Shown: positions 1-8,572, counted from the stretch's first letter. The stretch: DNA of 64,000 nt from Clostridium sp. (GCF_022482905.1 NZ_JAKVOI010000001.1:372001-436000); one strand, 5' to 3'. Notes: a model not told the origin generated them from the letters alone. Numbers and translations: made by a program.

Positions 1-1
1 G

Positions 2-337
2 GATATTTTTGATACAAATGAGATAAGCAGGATATACATAAATTTCTGTAATCCATGGCCCAAGAAGAGACATAACAAAAGAAGGCTGACTCATACTAGA
101 TTTTTAACAGTCTATAAAAAATTCTTGAAAAAGGGAAGCGAAATATGGTTTAAAACTGATGATGTGGAACTCTTTAATGAATCCCAGGAATATTTTAAAG
201 AAAACGGGTTTGCCATAGAGTACTTGACCTATGATCTTCATAATAGCAATTTCCACGGAAATATAACTACGGAATACGAAGAGAAGTTCACCTCAATTGG
301 AATGCAGACCATGTTTTTGATATCGAAGATGCTTTGA
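2..337 (+). CDS. trmB: tRNA (guanine-N7)-methyltransferase TrmB, C-terminal part (5' end outside window)
   Basis: Open frame running in from the left edge, 111 residues up to a stop at 335-337. TrmB uses S-adenosylmethionine to methylate G46 in the variable loop of tRNAs in the cytoplasm. The visible part carries family signatures in order: [18 protein letters not shown] (the PWPKKRH core), [19 protein letters not shown], the DLH segment and the terminal [12 protein letters not shown]. The N-terminal SAM-binding half lies outside the window. The last dozen residues are hydrophobic and less typical, and the end overlaps the convergent DUF1461 gene by 45 bp. Identification is firm from the motifs. 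Confidence 0.93.
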   Translation, partial: DIFDTNEISRIYINFCNPWPKKRHNKRRLTHTRFLTVYKKFLKKGSEIWFKTDDVELFNESQEYFKENGFAIEYLTYDLHNSNFHGNITTEYEEKFTSIGMQTMFLISKML

Positions 338-952
338 AATTATTCTTAAAAGTACTGCGGATATAATTATTATACTCAATATCAGTATGGCTGAGTGATA
401 GAAGAATTCTTGAGGTAACATGTTTATAACAGGATCAATTTTAGGGTCAAATATCCAGTAATCGTTTCTAAAGAATATTTTATGAAACAGATTGAATAAA
501 TCGTCAAAATTTATAATAAATGAGATTGAAGAAATTGCCGCAAACAAAAGGAGAATGTGGTAAGTCTGTTTTATAAACATAAGATTTTCAAGCTTTATGC
601 TGGCGTATATGCCTACAAAACTAATGATGCCTGTAATGGGTATGAGTATATTCATATAATTGAAGATGTGTTTTACTTCTTGAAAATGAATTTGTCCATA
701 TTTTGAATAAGGTATTGAAGGAAGTTTGAATTCCTGATATTTTGGATTTGATATGTATTTGATTATATAATCATAATTTTCCAGTATTTTATTTTTACTG
801 AAACCTGAGTGCTGTTCTATATCTAAATTTTTAATCTCAAAATGGTATAGAGGTTTGAATATGATAACTAATTTTGTGGATGTGCAGATAACAAATATGG
901 CAAAAGTTAGAGAAAACAATAATTTAATTAATTTGAAACTATGTATATACAT
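293..952 (-). CDS. TIGR01906/DUF1461 family integral membrane protein
   Basis: A 219-residue membrane protein of unknown function. About four hydrophobic segments are visible (roughly residues 7-30, 100-120, 130-150 and 187-210). An extracytoplasmic loop between the first two holds charged residues. The run [25 protein letters not shown] near residue 160 onward matches the conserved FxxDxWxFDPxxDPVIxxLPxxFF signature of the TIGR01906 (DUF1461) family. The ATG at 952 is preceded by a GAGGGG ribosome binding site. The 3' end overlaps trmB convergently, and no terminator is visible between them. No partner gene gives a clue to its job. Confidence 0.8.
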   Translation of the reverse strand: MYIHSFKLIKLLFSLTFAIFVICTSTKLVIIFKPLYHFEIKNLDIEQHSGFSKNKILENYDYIIKYISNPKYQEFKLPSIPYSKYGQIHFQEVKHIFNYMNILIPITGIISFVGIYASIKLENLMFIKQTYHILLLFAAISSISFIINFDDLFNLFHKIFFRNDYWIFDPKIDPVINMLPQEFFYHSAILILSIIIISAVLLRIISKHLRYQKHGLHSN

Positions 953-1250
953 TGCTTGTACAACCCCTCATTATAACAGTTTGATAATATGTATTATTAT
1001 AATATATATTTACTATATATACTATGTTTTTATAAACTTAATTTATAAATGAAAAAAGATATGGAAGTGAAATCAGAAGGAAGTATGGTAAAAGCACAGT
1101 AGAGAAATTCAATAAAAAATTGCTCAATAGGAAATGAGAATGCAGGCAGTCTGATTTAAGGATTGCTTATGTTTTTTTATAGAATAAATGTATATTTGTG
1201 ATAAAATATATTATATAAATATCAATGAATTATAGGGGAGAGGCACATTG
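953..1250. other. AT-rich intergenic region
   Basis: About 300 bp between two divergently read genes. It is very AT-rich. The right part should hold the hsdM promoter (a TAAAAT-like -10 near 1200-1206), and AGGGGAGAGG just before 1251 is the hsdM ribosome binding site. A 17-codon frame from 1049 has no ribosome binding site. I see no RNA gene or repeat here. Confidence 0.5.
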
Positions 1251-2768
1251 ATGAAGAAATTAACGCTGCAAGATCTGGAATCAAAACTTTGGTCGTGTGC
1301 AGATATCTTGCGAGGGGAACTGTCTGCTGCACAATATATGGATTATATATTTGGGCTGCTGTTCCTGAAAAGGTTGAATGATCAATTTAAGTGGGAGAGG
1401 AAAATTAGATACAAAGAATTTAAAAAGCGAAAAATAGCGGAAGAAGAAATAATGAAATTTTTAAATGATCCTTCAGTATATGAAACTTTTTATATACCGG
1501 AGCAGGCAAGGTGGGATAATTTAAGAAATCTAAGTTTAAATATAGGTTCCGAACTTGACAGGGCACTCAGAGTAATTGAGGATGAACCAAAAAATAGTGA
1601 AATTTCTGGAGTCCTAACTATTTTAAATTATAATGACAGAGAAAGAGTTCCGGATAAAAAGCTGAGTCAGCTATTGCATGTATTCGATAGCATGAATCTT
1701 TCAAACGAATATCTGGAGTCGGAGGATATACTTGGAGATGCCTATCAATACCTTATAAAGAAATTTGCAGACGAGGGAGGAGCCAAGGGGGGAGAATTCT
1801 ATACCCCAACTGAAGTAGTCAAAGTAATGGTGAACCTATTGAAACCTGAGGAGGGAGATAAAATCTATGATCCTACCTGCGGCTCCGGTGGTATGCTTAT
1901 CCAAAGTATAGAATACATAAAAGAACAGGGTGAAAATTATAAAAATGTTTATTTGTATGGTCAGGAGATAAATCTTTCTACTTGGGCAATTTGCAAGATG
2001 AATATGCTCCTTCATGGTGTAAAAGAGGCCGATATCCAGAAGGGTGATACCATAAGAGATCCGAAACATACTGAAGGCGGAGTTTTGAAGAGCTTTGACA
2101 AGGTCATTGCAAATCCTCCTTTTTCATTGAAAAACTGGGGATTGGAAGAGGCAGGTGCTGATCAGTATTATAGATTTTCATATGGAATGCCGCCAAAATC
2201 TTATGGTGACATGGCCTTTGTGTCCCATATGGTGGCAAGTTTGAATACTAATGGCAGAATGGCATCTGTAGTACCCAACGGTGTGCTGTTCAGAGGGGGA
2301 GCTGAGAACAAAATAAGGGAAAATTTTTTAAAGGATGACTTGATAGAAGCTGTCATAGAGCTTCCACAAAATATATTCTATGGTACAGGTATTCCTGCAG
2401 CTGTTCTTGTTATAAACAAGAACAAGGAAGAAAAGAGAAAAAACAAGGTTCTATTTATAGATGCGAGTCAAAACTTTATAAAGGATGGAAACAAGAATAA
2501 ATTAAGAGATGAAGATATTAGGAAAATAACAGAAACTTTTGATGAATATAGAGATGTTGAAAAGTACTCAGGCATAGTTGATATGGATATTATAAAGGAA
2601 AATGACTACAATCTGAATATAAGCAGATATGTGGATACTACTGAACCGGAACCGGAGGTAGATATTGATCTGGTGCTGGAAGATATAAGAGAGTTGAAAA
2701 TGGATATGGTTGATACAGAGTACAAACTCAATTGGTATCTGGAAGAAATGGGCTTTGACACCATTTAG
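1251..2768 (+). CDS. hsdM: Type I restriction-modification system methyltransferase subunit HsdM
   Basis: A 505-residue adenine-N6 DNA methyltransferase subunit that works as an M2S complex with HsdS. The N-terminal HsdM helical domain (about 1-130, with LWSCADILRGELSAAQYMD) precedes the SAM-dependent methyltransferase domain. Motif I DPTCGSGG is at about 207-214 and motif IV NPPF at about 288-291. Length is typical. ATG 1251 is chosen over the adjacent TTG 1248 because AGGGGAGAGG lies 8 nt before it. hsdS follows after 17 bp. No hsdR gene is present on either side, so restriction activity cannot be inferred from this locus. Confidence 0.95.
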   Translation: MKKLTLQDLESKLWSCADILRGELSAAQYMDYIFGLLFLKRLNDQFKWERKIRYKEFKKRKIAEEEIMKFLNDPSVYETFYIPEQARWDNLRNLSLNIGSELDRALRVIEDEPKNSEISGVLTILNYNDRERVPDKKLSQLLHVFDSMNLSNEYLESEDILGDAYQYLIKKFADEGGAKGGEFYTPTEVVKVMVNLLKPEEGDKIYDPTCGSGGMLIQSIEYIKEQGENYKNVYLYGQEINLSTWAICKMNMLLHGVKEADIQKGDTIRDPKHTEGGVLKSFDKVIANPPFSLKNWGLEEAGADQYYRFSYGMPPKSYGDMAFVSHMVASLNTNGRMASVVPNGVLFRGGAENKIRENFLKDDLIEAVIELPQNIFYGTGIPAAVLVINKNKEEKRKNKVLFIDASQNFIKDGNKNKLRDEDIRKITETFDEYRDVEKYSGIVDMDIIKENDYNLNISRYVDTTEPEPEVDIDLVLEDIRELKMDMVDTEYKLNWYLEEMGFDTI

Positions 2769-2785
2769 AACGGCAGGTGGTTCAA

Positions 2786-4012
2786 ATGAAAATACCAAAA
2801 AATTGGAATATATACAGACTGGAAGATTTAGGGAAAACCTATCCAGGGCTTTCAGGAAAAACCAAGGACGATTTTGGAGAGGGCAAGCCATATATACCAT
2901 ATAAGAATATATTTAACAATGGTAAAGTGGATACCAATTATATGCAATATGTAAATATCTCAGATGATGAAAAACAGCACCCTGTCAAATATGGAGACAT
3001 TTTTTTTACAGTGTCCTCGGAAATCCCGGACGAAGCGGGAATGAGTTCAGCTCTTCTGAATGATATAAAAGGCGAAGTGTATCTCAATAGCTTCTGCATT
3101 GGATACAGATTAAATGATTTTAAAATACTTTATCCAGGTTATGCAGCATATTTGTTTAGAGAAAAGCATGTAAGAACGATGATGACAAGGCTGGCCCAGG
3201 GTTCAACTAGATTTAATCTGTCTAAAGATTCTGTTTTGAAGTTGAAAATAGCACTTCCTCCACTGAAAGAGCAGAGAAAAATAACTTCCATTCTGTCTTC
3301 TGTAGATTCTGAAATTGAAATTATTGATAAGCTTATAAATAAAATGAAAAAGCTTAAAAATGGATTGATTTACAAACTTATTTTGAAAGGTATAGGTCAT
3401 AAAAAATTCAAAATGAGCGAATTTGGAGAAATACCCCAGGAGTGGGAGATAAAAAAATTAGGAGATATATGCAATTTCAAACAGGGATTTCAAATTTCGC
3501 GAAGTCATCAAATAAGTGAGAAAAGAAAGGGATATGTAAGATATTTATATATAACCGATTTTTTCTCTGACAGGAATAAATTATACATTAAAGATAATAA
3601 AAGATTTTATCATATTGACTATAAAGACATAGTTGTAGTCAATACAGGGAATACCTGCGGGAAAGTCTTTAGAGGTGAAAGCGGAGTTTTAAGCAATAAT
3701 ATGTTTAAGATATTCAGTAACAGGGACATTTTGGATAGAAATTATATGTGGTATTATTTAAACAGCCCCATTTACTGGAAACAGTTGAATAAATATTTCA
3801 ATAGCGCCGGTCAACCTCATGTTGGACATAAAAATATGTCGGAGTTGAAAATAGCCCTGCCTGATATGAAGGAGCAGAGGAAAATAGCTTCTATTCTGTC
3901 ATCTGTGGATGGAGAGATAAATAAATACTTGATGAAAAAACAGAAATTTCAGAAGTTGAAGAAAGGCTTTATGCAGCAGCTTCTAACTGGAAAGATAAGA
4001 GTTAAAGCTTGA
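2786..4012 (+). CDS. hsdS: Type I restriction-modification system specificity subunit HsdS
   Basis: A 408-residue DNA-recognition subunit with the usual duplicated design. Target recognition domain 1 (about 1-150) is followed by a conserved helix with LPPLKEQRKITSILSSVDSEI. Domain 2 begins at PQEWEIKKLGDICNFKQGF and ends with a matching helix, LPDMKEQRKIASILSSVDGEI. Each domain would read half of a bipartite target. ATG 2786 is preferred over GTG 2777 because AGGTGG sits 5 nt upstream of the ATG. It is cotranscribed with hsdM. A HAD-like gene follows 21 bp later, so the operon shows no restriction subunit. Confidence 0.93.
   Translation: MKIPKNWNIYRLEDLGKTYPGLSGKTKDDFGEGKPYIPYKNIFNNGKVDTNYMQYVNISDDEKQHPVKYGDIFFTVSSEIPDEAGMSSALLNDIKGEVYLNSFCIGYRLNDFKILYPGYAAYLFREKHVRTMMTRLAQGSTRFNLSKDSVLKLKIALPPLKEQRKITSILSSVDSEIEIIDKLINKMKKLKNGLIYKLILKGIGHKKFKMSEFGEIPQEWEIKKLGDICNFKQGFQISRSHQISEKRKGYVRYLYITDFFSDRNKLYIKDNKRFYHIDYKDIVVVNTGNTCGKVFRGESGVLSNNMFKIFSNRDILDRNYMWYYLNSPIYWKQLNKYFNSAGQPHVGHKNMSELKIALPDMKEQRKIASILSSVDGEINKYLMKKQKFQKLKKGFMQQLLTGKIRVKA
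3239..3316 (+). repeat. Internal repeat of hsdS, copy 1
   Basis: Encodes the first conserved KEQRKI helix of HsdS. It is a near copy, about 80 percent by eye, of 3844-3920. Such paired repeats in hsdS genes are known sites of domain shuffling by recombination. Confidence 0.7.
3844..3920 (+). repeat. Internal repeat of hsdS, copy 2
   Basis: Second copy of the stretch at 3239-3316, in direct orientation, coding for the C-terminal KEQRKI helix. The two copies frame target recognition domain 2. Confidence 0.7.
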
Positions 4013-4033
4013 ATGGAAAAGGAGGTATAGAGT

Positions 4034-4729
4034 ATGGAAAATTTAAAATGTATTATGTTTGATTGTATGGAAACCTTGATAGACATGACTGAGCTTCCTG
4101 ACAAAAAGGACTATGCGCTGTGGGCTTTTGAAGGCTCAGGATGTGAAGAATATTTTAAAGATTTTGCTGAATTCTATGAGGACTACAAGGCTGCAGGGGA
4201 AAGCATTTTGGCCAAAATACCTGAATACAAAGAGTATGGTTTTAAAGAGCAATATGAGTATATTGCCAGAAAAAAGGGAATTAACCTCAAAACAGAAACG
4301 AAAATGGTGGAACTGCTCTTAAACAATTTCCTTAAAAATTACAGAAAAAGGTGCTATGTTGACAAAAATGTCAAAGATGTTCTCGAATATTTAAACGGCA
4401 GATATAAGTTGGGTGTAGTTTCAAACTTTAAAGTAAAGGGGGCTATAAGGGATCTCCTTGAATATACAGGTATAAAAAGTTACTTTGAGTTTGTAATAAA
4501 TTCTGCAGAAGAAGGATGGAGTAAGCCGCACCCCAGAATATATACGAATGCAGTAAAAACATCTGGCTTTGTTTTTGACGAAATAGTATTTATAGGGGAT
4601 GATTTTGTAAATGATTATCTGGGACCCCGAAGGATGGGAATTAATAGCATATTTTTCGACAAAAAAAGATGTGCTCCTGAAGATTGCAGTAAGATAAATG
4701 AATTTTTAGAACTCAAAAATATATTATAA
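4034..4729 (+). CDS. HAD superfamily hydrolase-like protein with altered motif I
   Basis: A 231-residue HAD-like protein. Motif I reads FDCMETLID: the nucleophile Asp (D9) is kept, but the usual second Asp two residues on is Met. Motif II is the Ser in VVSNFK, motif III the Lys in SKPHPRIY, and motif IV the acidic pair in FIGDDFVND. The helical cap lies at about residues 15-100. Loss of the general acid/base Asp argues against ordinary phosphatase action, as in dehalogenase-type members, but the substrate is unknown. AGGAGG precedes the ATG. It follows hsdS by 21 bp and precedes the CmpB-like gene by 10 bp, so it may be cotranscribed with both. Confidence 0.8.
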   Translation: MENLKCIMFDCMETLIDMTELPDKKDYALWAFEGSGCEEYFKDFAEFYEDYKAAGESILAKIPEYKEYGFKEQYEYIARKKGINLKTETKMVELLLNNFLKNYRKRCYVDKNVKDVLEYLNGRYKLGVVSNFKVKGAIRDLLEYTGIKSYFEFVINSAEEGWSKPHPRIYTNAVKTSGFVFDEIVFIGDDFVNDYLGPRRMGINSIFFDKKRCAPEDCSKINEFLELKNIL

Positions 4730-4739
4730 AGGAGTATGT

Positions 4740-5642
4740 ATGGAAAACATATTGTTTTATTTTGTAATCTATGCTTTTGGAGGATGGTGTTTGGAGGTTG
4801 CCTATGCTGCAGTTAATACGGGAACTTTTGTAAACAGAGGATTCTTGAATGGACCTGTCTGTCCAATATATGGTATTGGAGCAGTGATGGTAATAGATTT
4901 TTTGACACCTTTTAAGGATGATTTGATTGTGCTGTTTGCTGCATCGGTAATTGTTACTTCTTTTCTTGAATATATTACGGGATGGATTCTTGAAAAACTC
5001 TTTAATGACAAGTGGTGGGATTATTCCCAATATCCGTTTAATATAAAAGGCTATATATGCCTCAAGTTTTCACTGGCGTGGGGCACCGGCTGTATTTTGA
5101 TTATGAAGGTTATTCATCCTGTAATTGTGGAATTTGTCAAATTTATTCCACTGCTTTTAGGTGACGTTCTTCTGTCATGTCTGGCAATCATATTTATTAT
5201 TGATATTATATCAACAGTTGATACTGTAATGAAACTTAACTTTAGATTGAGGAAGATACATGAGATATCCGGAAAAATAAAAGAAAAATCAAATTCACTT
5301 GGAGAGAAAATATCTCATGAGACTATTGAACTCAAGTCAAAATATGAATATCAGGCAGTGGGTCTTAGGAAAAAGTATTCTGAGCTGTCCGAGGATGCAA
5401 TAGAAATTAAGGAAAAATATGAAAATGAACTTTCTGAATTAAGACAAAGATACGAAAATAAATTATCCGAGATAAGAGAAAAATATGAGAAAGAGTTAGT
5501 TGAGCTTAAAGAAACATATAAGAAGCTGACTGGAAGGAAAAATCATCTTCACAGGAGAATTATAAGGGCATTCCCTGATATTAAATCCAACAAGTATTTT
5601 GAAGCTTTGAATGAATTGAAGAAAAATGTAACTAAGAAATAG
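4740..5642 (+). CDS. CmpB-type (DUF1113) membrane protein with C-terminal coiled coil
   Basis: A 300-residue protein matching the putative ABC-transporter type IV / CmpB (PF06541) family. It starts with FYFVIYAFGGWCLEVAYAA and continues with NRGFLNGPVCPIYGIGA and FLEYITGWILEKLFNDKWWDYS, both family hallmarks. About five membrane segments span residues 1-160. From about 180 to 275 comes a charged coiled coil; within it ENELSELRQRY, ENKLSEIREKY and EKELVELKETY follow one another with an 11-residue period. Family function is unsettled and no ATPase gene is adjacent. AAAGGAG precedes the ATG. A terminator follows directly. Confidence 0.8.
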   Translation: MENILFYFVIYAFGGWCLEVAYAAVNTGTFVNRGFLNGPVCPIYGIGAVMVIDFLTPFKDDLIVLFAASVIVTSFLEYITGWILEKLFNDKWWDYSQYPFNIKGYICLKFSLAWGTGCILIMKVIHPVIVEFVKFIPLLLGDVLLSCLAIIFIIDIISTVDTVMKLNFRLRKIHEISGKIKEKSNSLGEKISHETIELKSKYEYQAVGLRKKYSELSEDAIEIKEKYENELSELRQRYENKLSEIREKYEKELVELKETYKKLTGRKNHLHRRIIRAFPDIKSNKYFEALNELKKNVTKK

Positions 5643-5673
5643 GTGGGATTGTTTAGTTCCCGCCTATTTTTTA
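5641..5673. terminator. Bidirectional intrinsic terminator
   Basis: The stem AGGTGGGA / TTCCCGCCT is followed by TATTTTTT. It sits between convergent genes ending at 5642 and 5675 and can serve both. Confidence 0.85.
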
Positions 5674-5674
5674 A

Positions 5675-6460
5675 TTATTCTTTAATGGCATATACCATAA
5701 ACATTGTTGAATCCGATCCATATTTTTTATTGCCTTTGAGGAGCTTAGGAATTTTTTGTGTATCAGCATATACCCGCTTGCTGATGTCTGTGTTGATAGT
5801 TATTTTATTGATACCATTTTTTATAAGTATGTCCACATCCCATTGTGGTCTTGTAAAATTACATATATAGAGTTTTGCTGCGAAATTATTGCGCTGACGA
5901 ATTAACTCTTCACTTTGCAGTCTGCGATTGTATGAACTGCAACACCAGTTTTGCATTTCCATGTAGTTTTCACCAGATTTTTCTGCTAGATTGAAATCAT
6001 GTCCGTAATTGGCATCGAAGTTCATTATTTTACCTCCAGGAGCAAGAACACGGCACCATTCTTCATAAGCCCTTTTAGGGTCTGGCAATGTCCATGTAAC
6101 ATTTCTTGATATTATAAAATCAAAACTCTCATCTTCAAATTGTAGATTTTGAGCATCCATTTCAATAAATTTTATATTGTTGTAACCAAGATTTTTTGAA
6201 TTAGCTACTGCATTATTAATCATGTTCCGGGAATAATCTATTCCTGTTACTTCAAAGCCAAGATCACACAATAAAAATGAATAAAAACCAGCACCTGTTC
6301 CTACATCCAATGCACGAAGTCCACTACCATCTGAAATTGCTTCACTGATTATATCTGTCCAAATTTTACGCTGAAATCCTTCCAGATCTTTAATACGACA
6401 TGAACTGAATTCATCGGCACGTTTTGACCAATAATCATTGATTTCTTTTTGTAAATTCAT
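5675..6460 (-). CDS. Class I SAM-dependent methyltransferase
   Basis: About 261 residues from the chosen ATG at 6460, which lies 9 nt after AAAGGG; upstream in-frame codons lack a site. The Rossmann motif I is LDVGTGAGFYS, followed by the acidic IDYSRNM strand end, DAQNLQFEDESFDFIISRN (motifs II/III) and VLAPGGK. The start region, NDYWSKRADEF, resembles UbiE/BioC-like small-molecule methyltransferases. It lies 31 bp downstream of a metal/chelate-binding lipoprotein gene and is probably cotranscribed. That suggests a role in metal-chelate or corrinoid/metallophore metabolism, but this is inference from position only. Substrate unknown. Confidence 0.85.
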   Translation of the reverse strand: MNLQKEINDYWSKRADEFSSCRIKDLEGFQRKIWTDIISEAISDGSGLRALDVGTGAGFYSFLLCDLGFEVTGIDYSRNMINNAVANSKNLGYNNIKFIEMDAQNLQFEDESFDFIISRNVTWTLPDPKRAYEEWCRVLAPGGKIMNFDANYGHDFNLAEKSGENYMEMQNWCCSSYNRRLQSEELIRQRNNFAAKLYICNFTRPQWDVDILIKNGINKITINTDISKRVYADTQKIPKLLKGNKKYGSDSTMFMVYAIKE

Positions 6461-6491
6461 ATATTTCATCCCTTTATCAAAAATTTGCAGT

Positions 6492-7583
6492 TTACTCAGC
6501 AGGGGGTTCGTCGTTGATAATTTTGTTAGCTTCTTCATTTGAAAGATCATAATCGAAAAATGTCTTGTAAAAGTATCTGGTTTCTTTAATTATATCTATA
6601 TTTGAAAACTTATCTGGATATAGAGTCTTTGCAGCCCATTGTACCTGTAATGCTTCCTCTGCACTGTATCTATCCCAGTAAAAAGCACCAAATGGATTAA
6701 AGTATATCCTTTTAGATTTTACCGCACTTGTTTTCTGCAGTACAGGATCCTTTATTAAATTGTCCATAACTTTTTTACCGCTGTTTACCTTCATTAAAGT
6801 ATTACTACCTAATATAATGACATCAGGATTCCATTTTAATATTTGTTCCATAGATATTTTTTTATTATTCCCTTTTATGTCCTTAGCTGCATTCACTCCA
6901 CCGGACACCTTTATCCAATTGTCAATTATTGTATCACTGCCATCTACAATAAGTGGTGATATTGAGGTTATGTGGAGAACCTTAGGCTTTTTATCTTCTG
7001 GTAGTTTGGATGTTATGCTGTTTATCATGTTAAGTTTGCCGTCCAAATATGAATTATATTTTTCTGCTCTCTTTTTTGCACTGTCACCTAGAACTTCTCC
7101 TGTAAGATCAACACATTTTTTTAAACCGTTGAAATCAGTAAAATTTAATTGTACAGCTGGAATGCCCAATTGTGACATTTTATTTGCATTTTTTTCATTT
7201 ACAGGTATAAATACAACATCGGGTTTTGTCTTCATAAGTGCTTCTGTATTTGGGGTGCTGTCTTTGTTAAATGTTGTTGTTGCATTATTCATTTGAGGAT
7301 TTACCTTATATAGCCATGGTGCCATTTTTTGTGTTAGAACAGTTGCAACAATTTTATCTCCTCCTCCAAGCATTGCTACAATTGCATTATGGGCCTGCCA
7401 GGCATCCGCCACTCTTTTTACATTTACGGGTACCTCTACCTTTTCACCTGCAGTATCAGTAACAATTTTTGTCTGTATTTTTTTCTCCTCTGTTTTTTGT
7501 GAAGTCGAATTGTTACTACATCCAGATAATAAGAAAATTGTTGCAAAAACGATAGAAATACTGCATTTTAAAAATTTTTTCAT
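6492..7583 (-). CDS. Iron/cobalamin-type ABC transporter substrate-binding lipoprotein
   Basis: About 363 residues. The signal peptide ends in a lipobox, LLSGC, so the mature protein is a lipoprotein on the outer face of the membrane. The body is a class III periplasmic-binding (PF01497, BtuF/FhuD-like) fold. It opens with VTDTAGEKVEVPVNVKRV and continues with ALMKTKPDVVFIP and the C-lobe MEQILKWNPDVIILGS. These proteins capture Fe-siderophores, haem, cobalamin or other metal chelates. No permease or ATPase gene accompanies it; the next gene is a methyltransferase. ATG 7583 gives a standard MKKFLK lipoprotein start; ATG 7589 is an equally possible start, 4 nt from AAGGAG. Confidence 0.88.
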   Translation of the reverse strand: MKKFLKCSISIVFATIFLLSGCSNNSTSQKTEEKKIQTKIVTDTAGEKVEVPVNVKRVADAWQAHNAIVAMLGGGDKIVATVLTQKMAPWLYKVNPQMNNATTTFNKDSTPNTEALMKTKPDVVFIPVNEKNANKMSQLGIPAVQLNFTDFNGLKKCVDLTGEVLGDSAKKRAEKYNSYLDGKLNMINSITSKLPEDKKPKVLHITSISPLIVDGSDTIIDNWIKVSGGVNAAKDIKGNNKKISMEQILKWNPDVIILGSNTLMKVNSGKKVMDNLIKDPVLQKTSAVKSKRIYFNPFGAFYWDRYSAEEALQVQWAAKTLYPDKFSNIDIIKETRYFYKTFFDYDLSNEEANKIINDEPPAE

Positions 7584-7673
7584 GGTCATGCATCTCCTTA
7601 TTTTTATATAACTTTGTAATATAAATGGCTATAAGTTATTAATATGTTACATAAAATCTATTTATATTAACGT

Positions 7674-7701
7674 TTTATATAGTTATGACTTATTTTATCA
7701 A
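7674..7701 (-). promoter_or_regulatory. Likely sigma-A promoter for the binding-protein gene
   Basis: On the minus strand, TTGATA (7696-7701), a 16-bp spacer and TATAAA (7674-7679). The leader of about 85 nt contains a 7-bp inverted repeat (7608-7614 with 7633-7639) of unknown role. Confidence 0.5.
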
Positions 7702-7763
7702 TAATATATTAAAAAATCAATACAATAATTGGCACTTTAGCATTTATTATAGACCTTGCAAAG

Positions 7764-7837
7764 TTACAAAATTGTAAGACGGCATTTTATTTTGTAAGGC
7801 AGCAGACATGGAGCTGAAGATGAAATTCACCTATAAT
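7764..7837 (+). promoter_or_regulatory. Inverted-repeat operator and -10 element upstream of the ABC exporter
   Basis: TTACAAAATTGTAA at 7764-7777 fits the pattern TnACA-N4-TGTAA that I recall for BceR-type response regulators. A further TTGTAA half-site lies 20 bp on, at 7792. A TATAAT -10 is at 7832-7837 with no good -35 (TGGAGC at 7809), as expected for an activated promoter. The two-component genes downstream are the obvious candidate regulators. Confidence 0.45.
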
Positions 7838-7864
7838 TTAGATAGATAGGAGGGAAAGTATAAA

Positions 7865-8551
7865 ATGGAGATATTGAAGGTGGAAAACTTAACTAAGGTA
7901 TATGGGAAAGGTGAAAACAAGGTAGAAGCATTGAAAAACATAAATTTATCCGTAAACAAGGGAGAATTTGCAGCAATTGTAGGTGCTTCAGGTTCAGGCA
8001 AGAGCACGCTTCTGCATCTTCTTGGAGGCCTTGACAGACCTACTGCAGGCAAAGTGATAATTGAAGGAGAAAATATTTATGATTACAAGGAGAACAGACT
8101 TGCTGTATTCAGACGGAGAAAAATAGGATTTGTGTTTCAATTCTTCAATCTGATACCTGTTCTGGATGTAGAAGAAAATATATCACTTCCGGCACTTCTT
8201 GACAATGACAGGGTGGATGGAGAGTATCTGGGCGAAATCATAAAATTGCTGGGGCTTGAGGAAAGAAAAAACCATCTTCCATCAGAACTGTCGGGAGGTC
8301 AGCAGCAGAGAGTGTCTATTGGAAGAGCTCTTTTGAACAAACCTTCCATAGTTCTTGCAGATGAACCCACGGGAAATCTTGACAGCAAGAATTCCAAAGA
8401 GGTAATTGAACTTTTGAAATATACAGCTAAAAAATACAATCAAACCCTTGTACTGATTACCCATGATATAAACATAGCGTCTATGGCGGACAGGGTATTT
8501 ACCATTGAAGATGGACATATAATTTCGGATAAACATCTGCAAAATGACTAG
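7865..8551 (+). CDS. ABC transporter ATP-binding protein (MacB/LolD-like)
   Basis: A 228-residue ATPase subunit. Walker A is GASGSGKST (about 41-49), the signature LSGGQQQR (about 142-149), and Walker B/D-loop VLADEPTGNLD (about 162-172); the switch His is in LITHD. Sequence and length match the MacB/LolD/BceA class that pairs with FtsX-fold permeases and expels peptides, antibiotics or lipoproteins by mechanotransmission. AGGAGGG lies 10 nt before the ATG. The partner permease begins 21 bp downstream, followed by a response regulator and histidine kinase. Confidence 0.93.
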   Translation: MEILKVENLTKVYGKGENKVEALKNINLSVNKGEFAAIVGASGSGKSTLLHLLGGLDRPTAGKVIIEGENIYDYKENRLAVFRRRKIGFVFQFFNLIPVLDVEENISLPALLDNDRVDGEYLGEIIKLLGLEERKNHLPSELSGGQQQRVSIGRALLNKPSIVLADEPTGNLDSKNSKEVIELLKYTAKKYNQTLVLITHDINIASMADRVFTIEDGHIISDKHLQND

Positions 8552-8572
8552 ATAAAGAAGGAGGTGATTAAT

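Noticed and set aside
293-337. Possible frameshift at the end of trmB
   Set aside because: The last residues are atypical, but alternative frames give no better family ending, and a 45-bp convergent overlap is not rare.
1049-1102. Short ORF of 17 codons before hsdM
   Set aside because: No ribosome binding site and no recognisable protein. Continuing past its stop in the same frame also gives nothing familiar.
4713-5030. Minus-strand ORFs opposite the CmpB-like gene
   Set aside because: Shadow frames without ribosome binding sites; the plus-strand protein has clear family motifs.
6760-7462. Plus-strand ORFs inside the binding-protein gene
   Set aside because: Antisense shadows of a clear lipoprotein gene, with no start signals.
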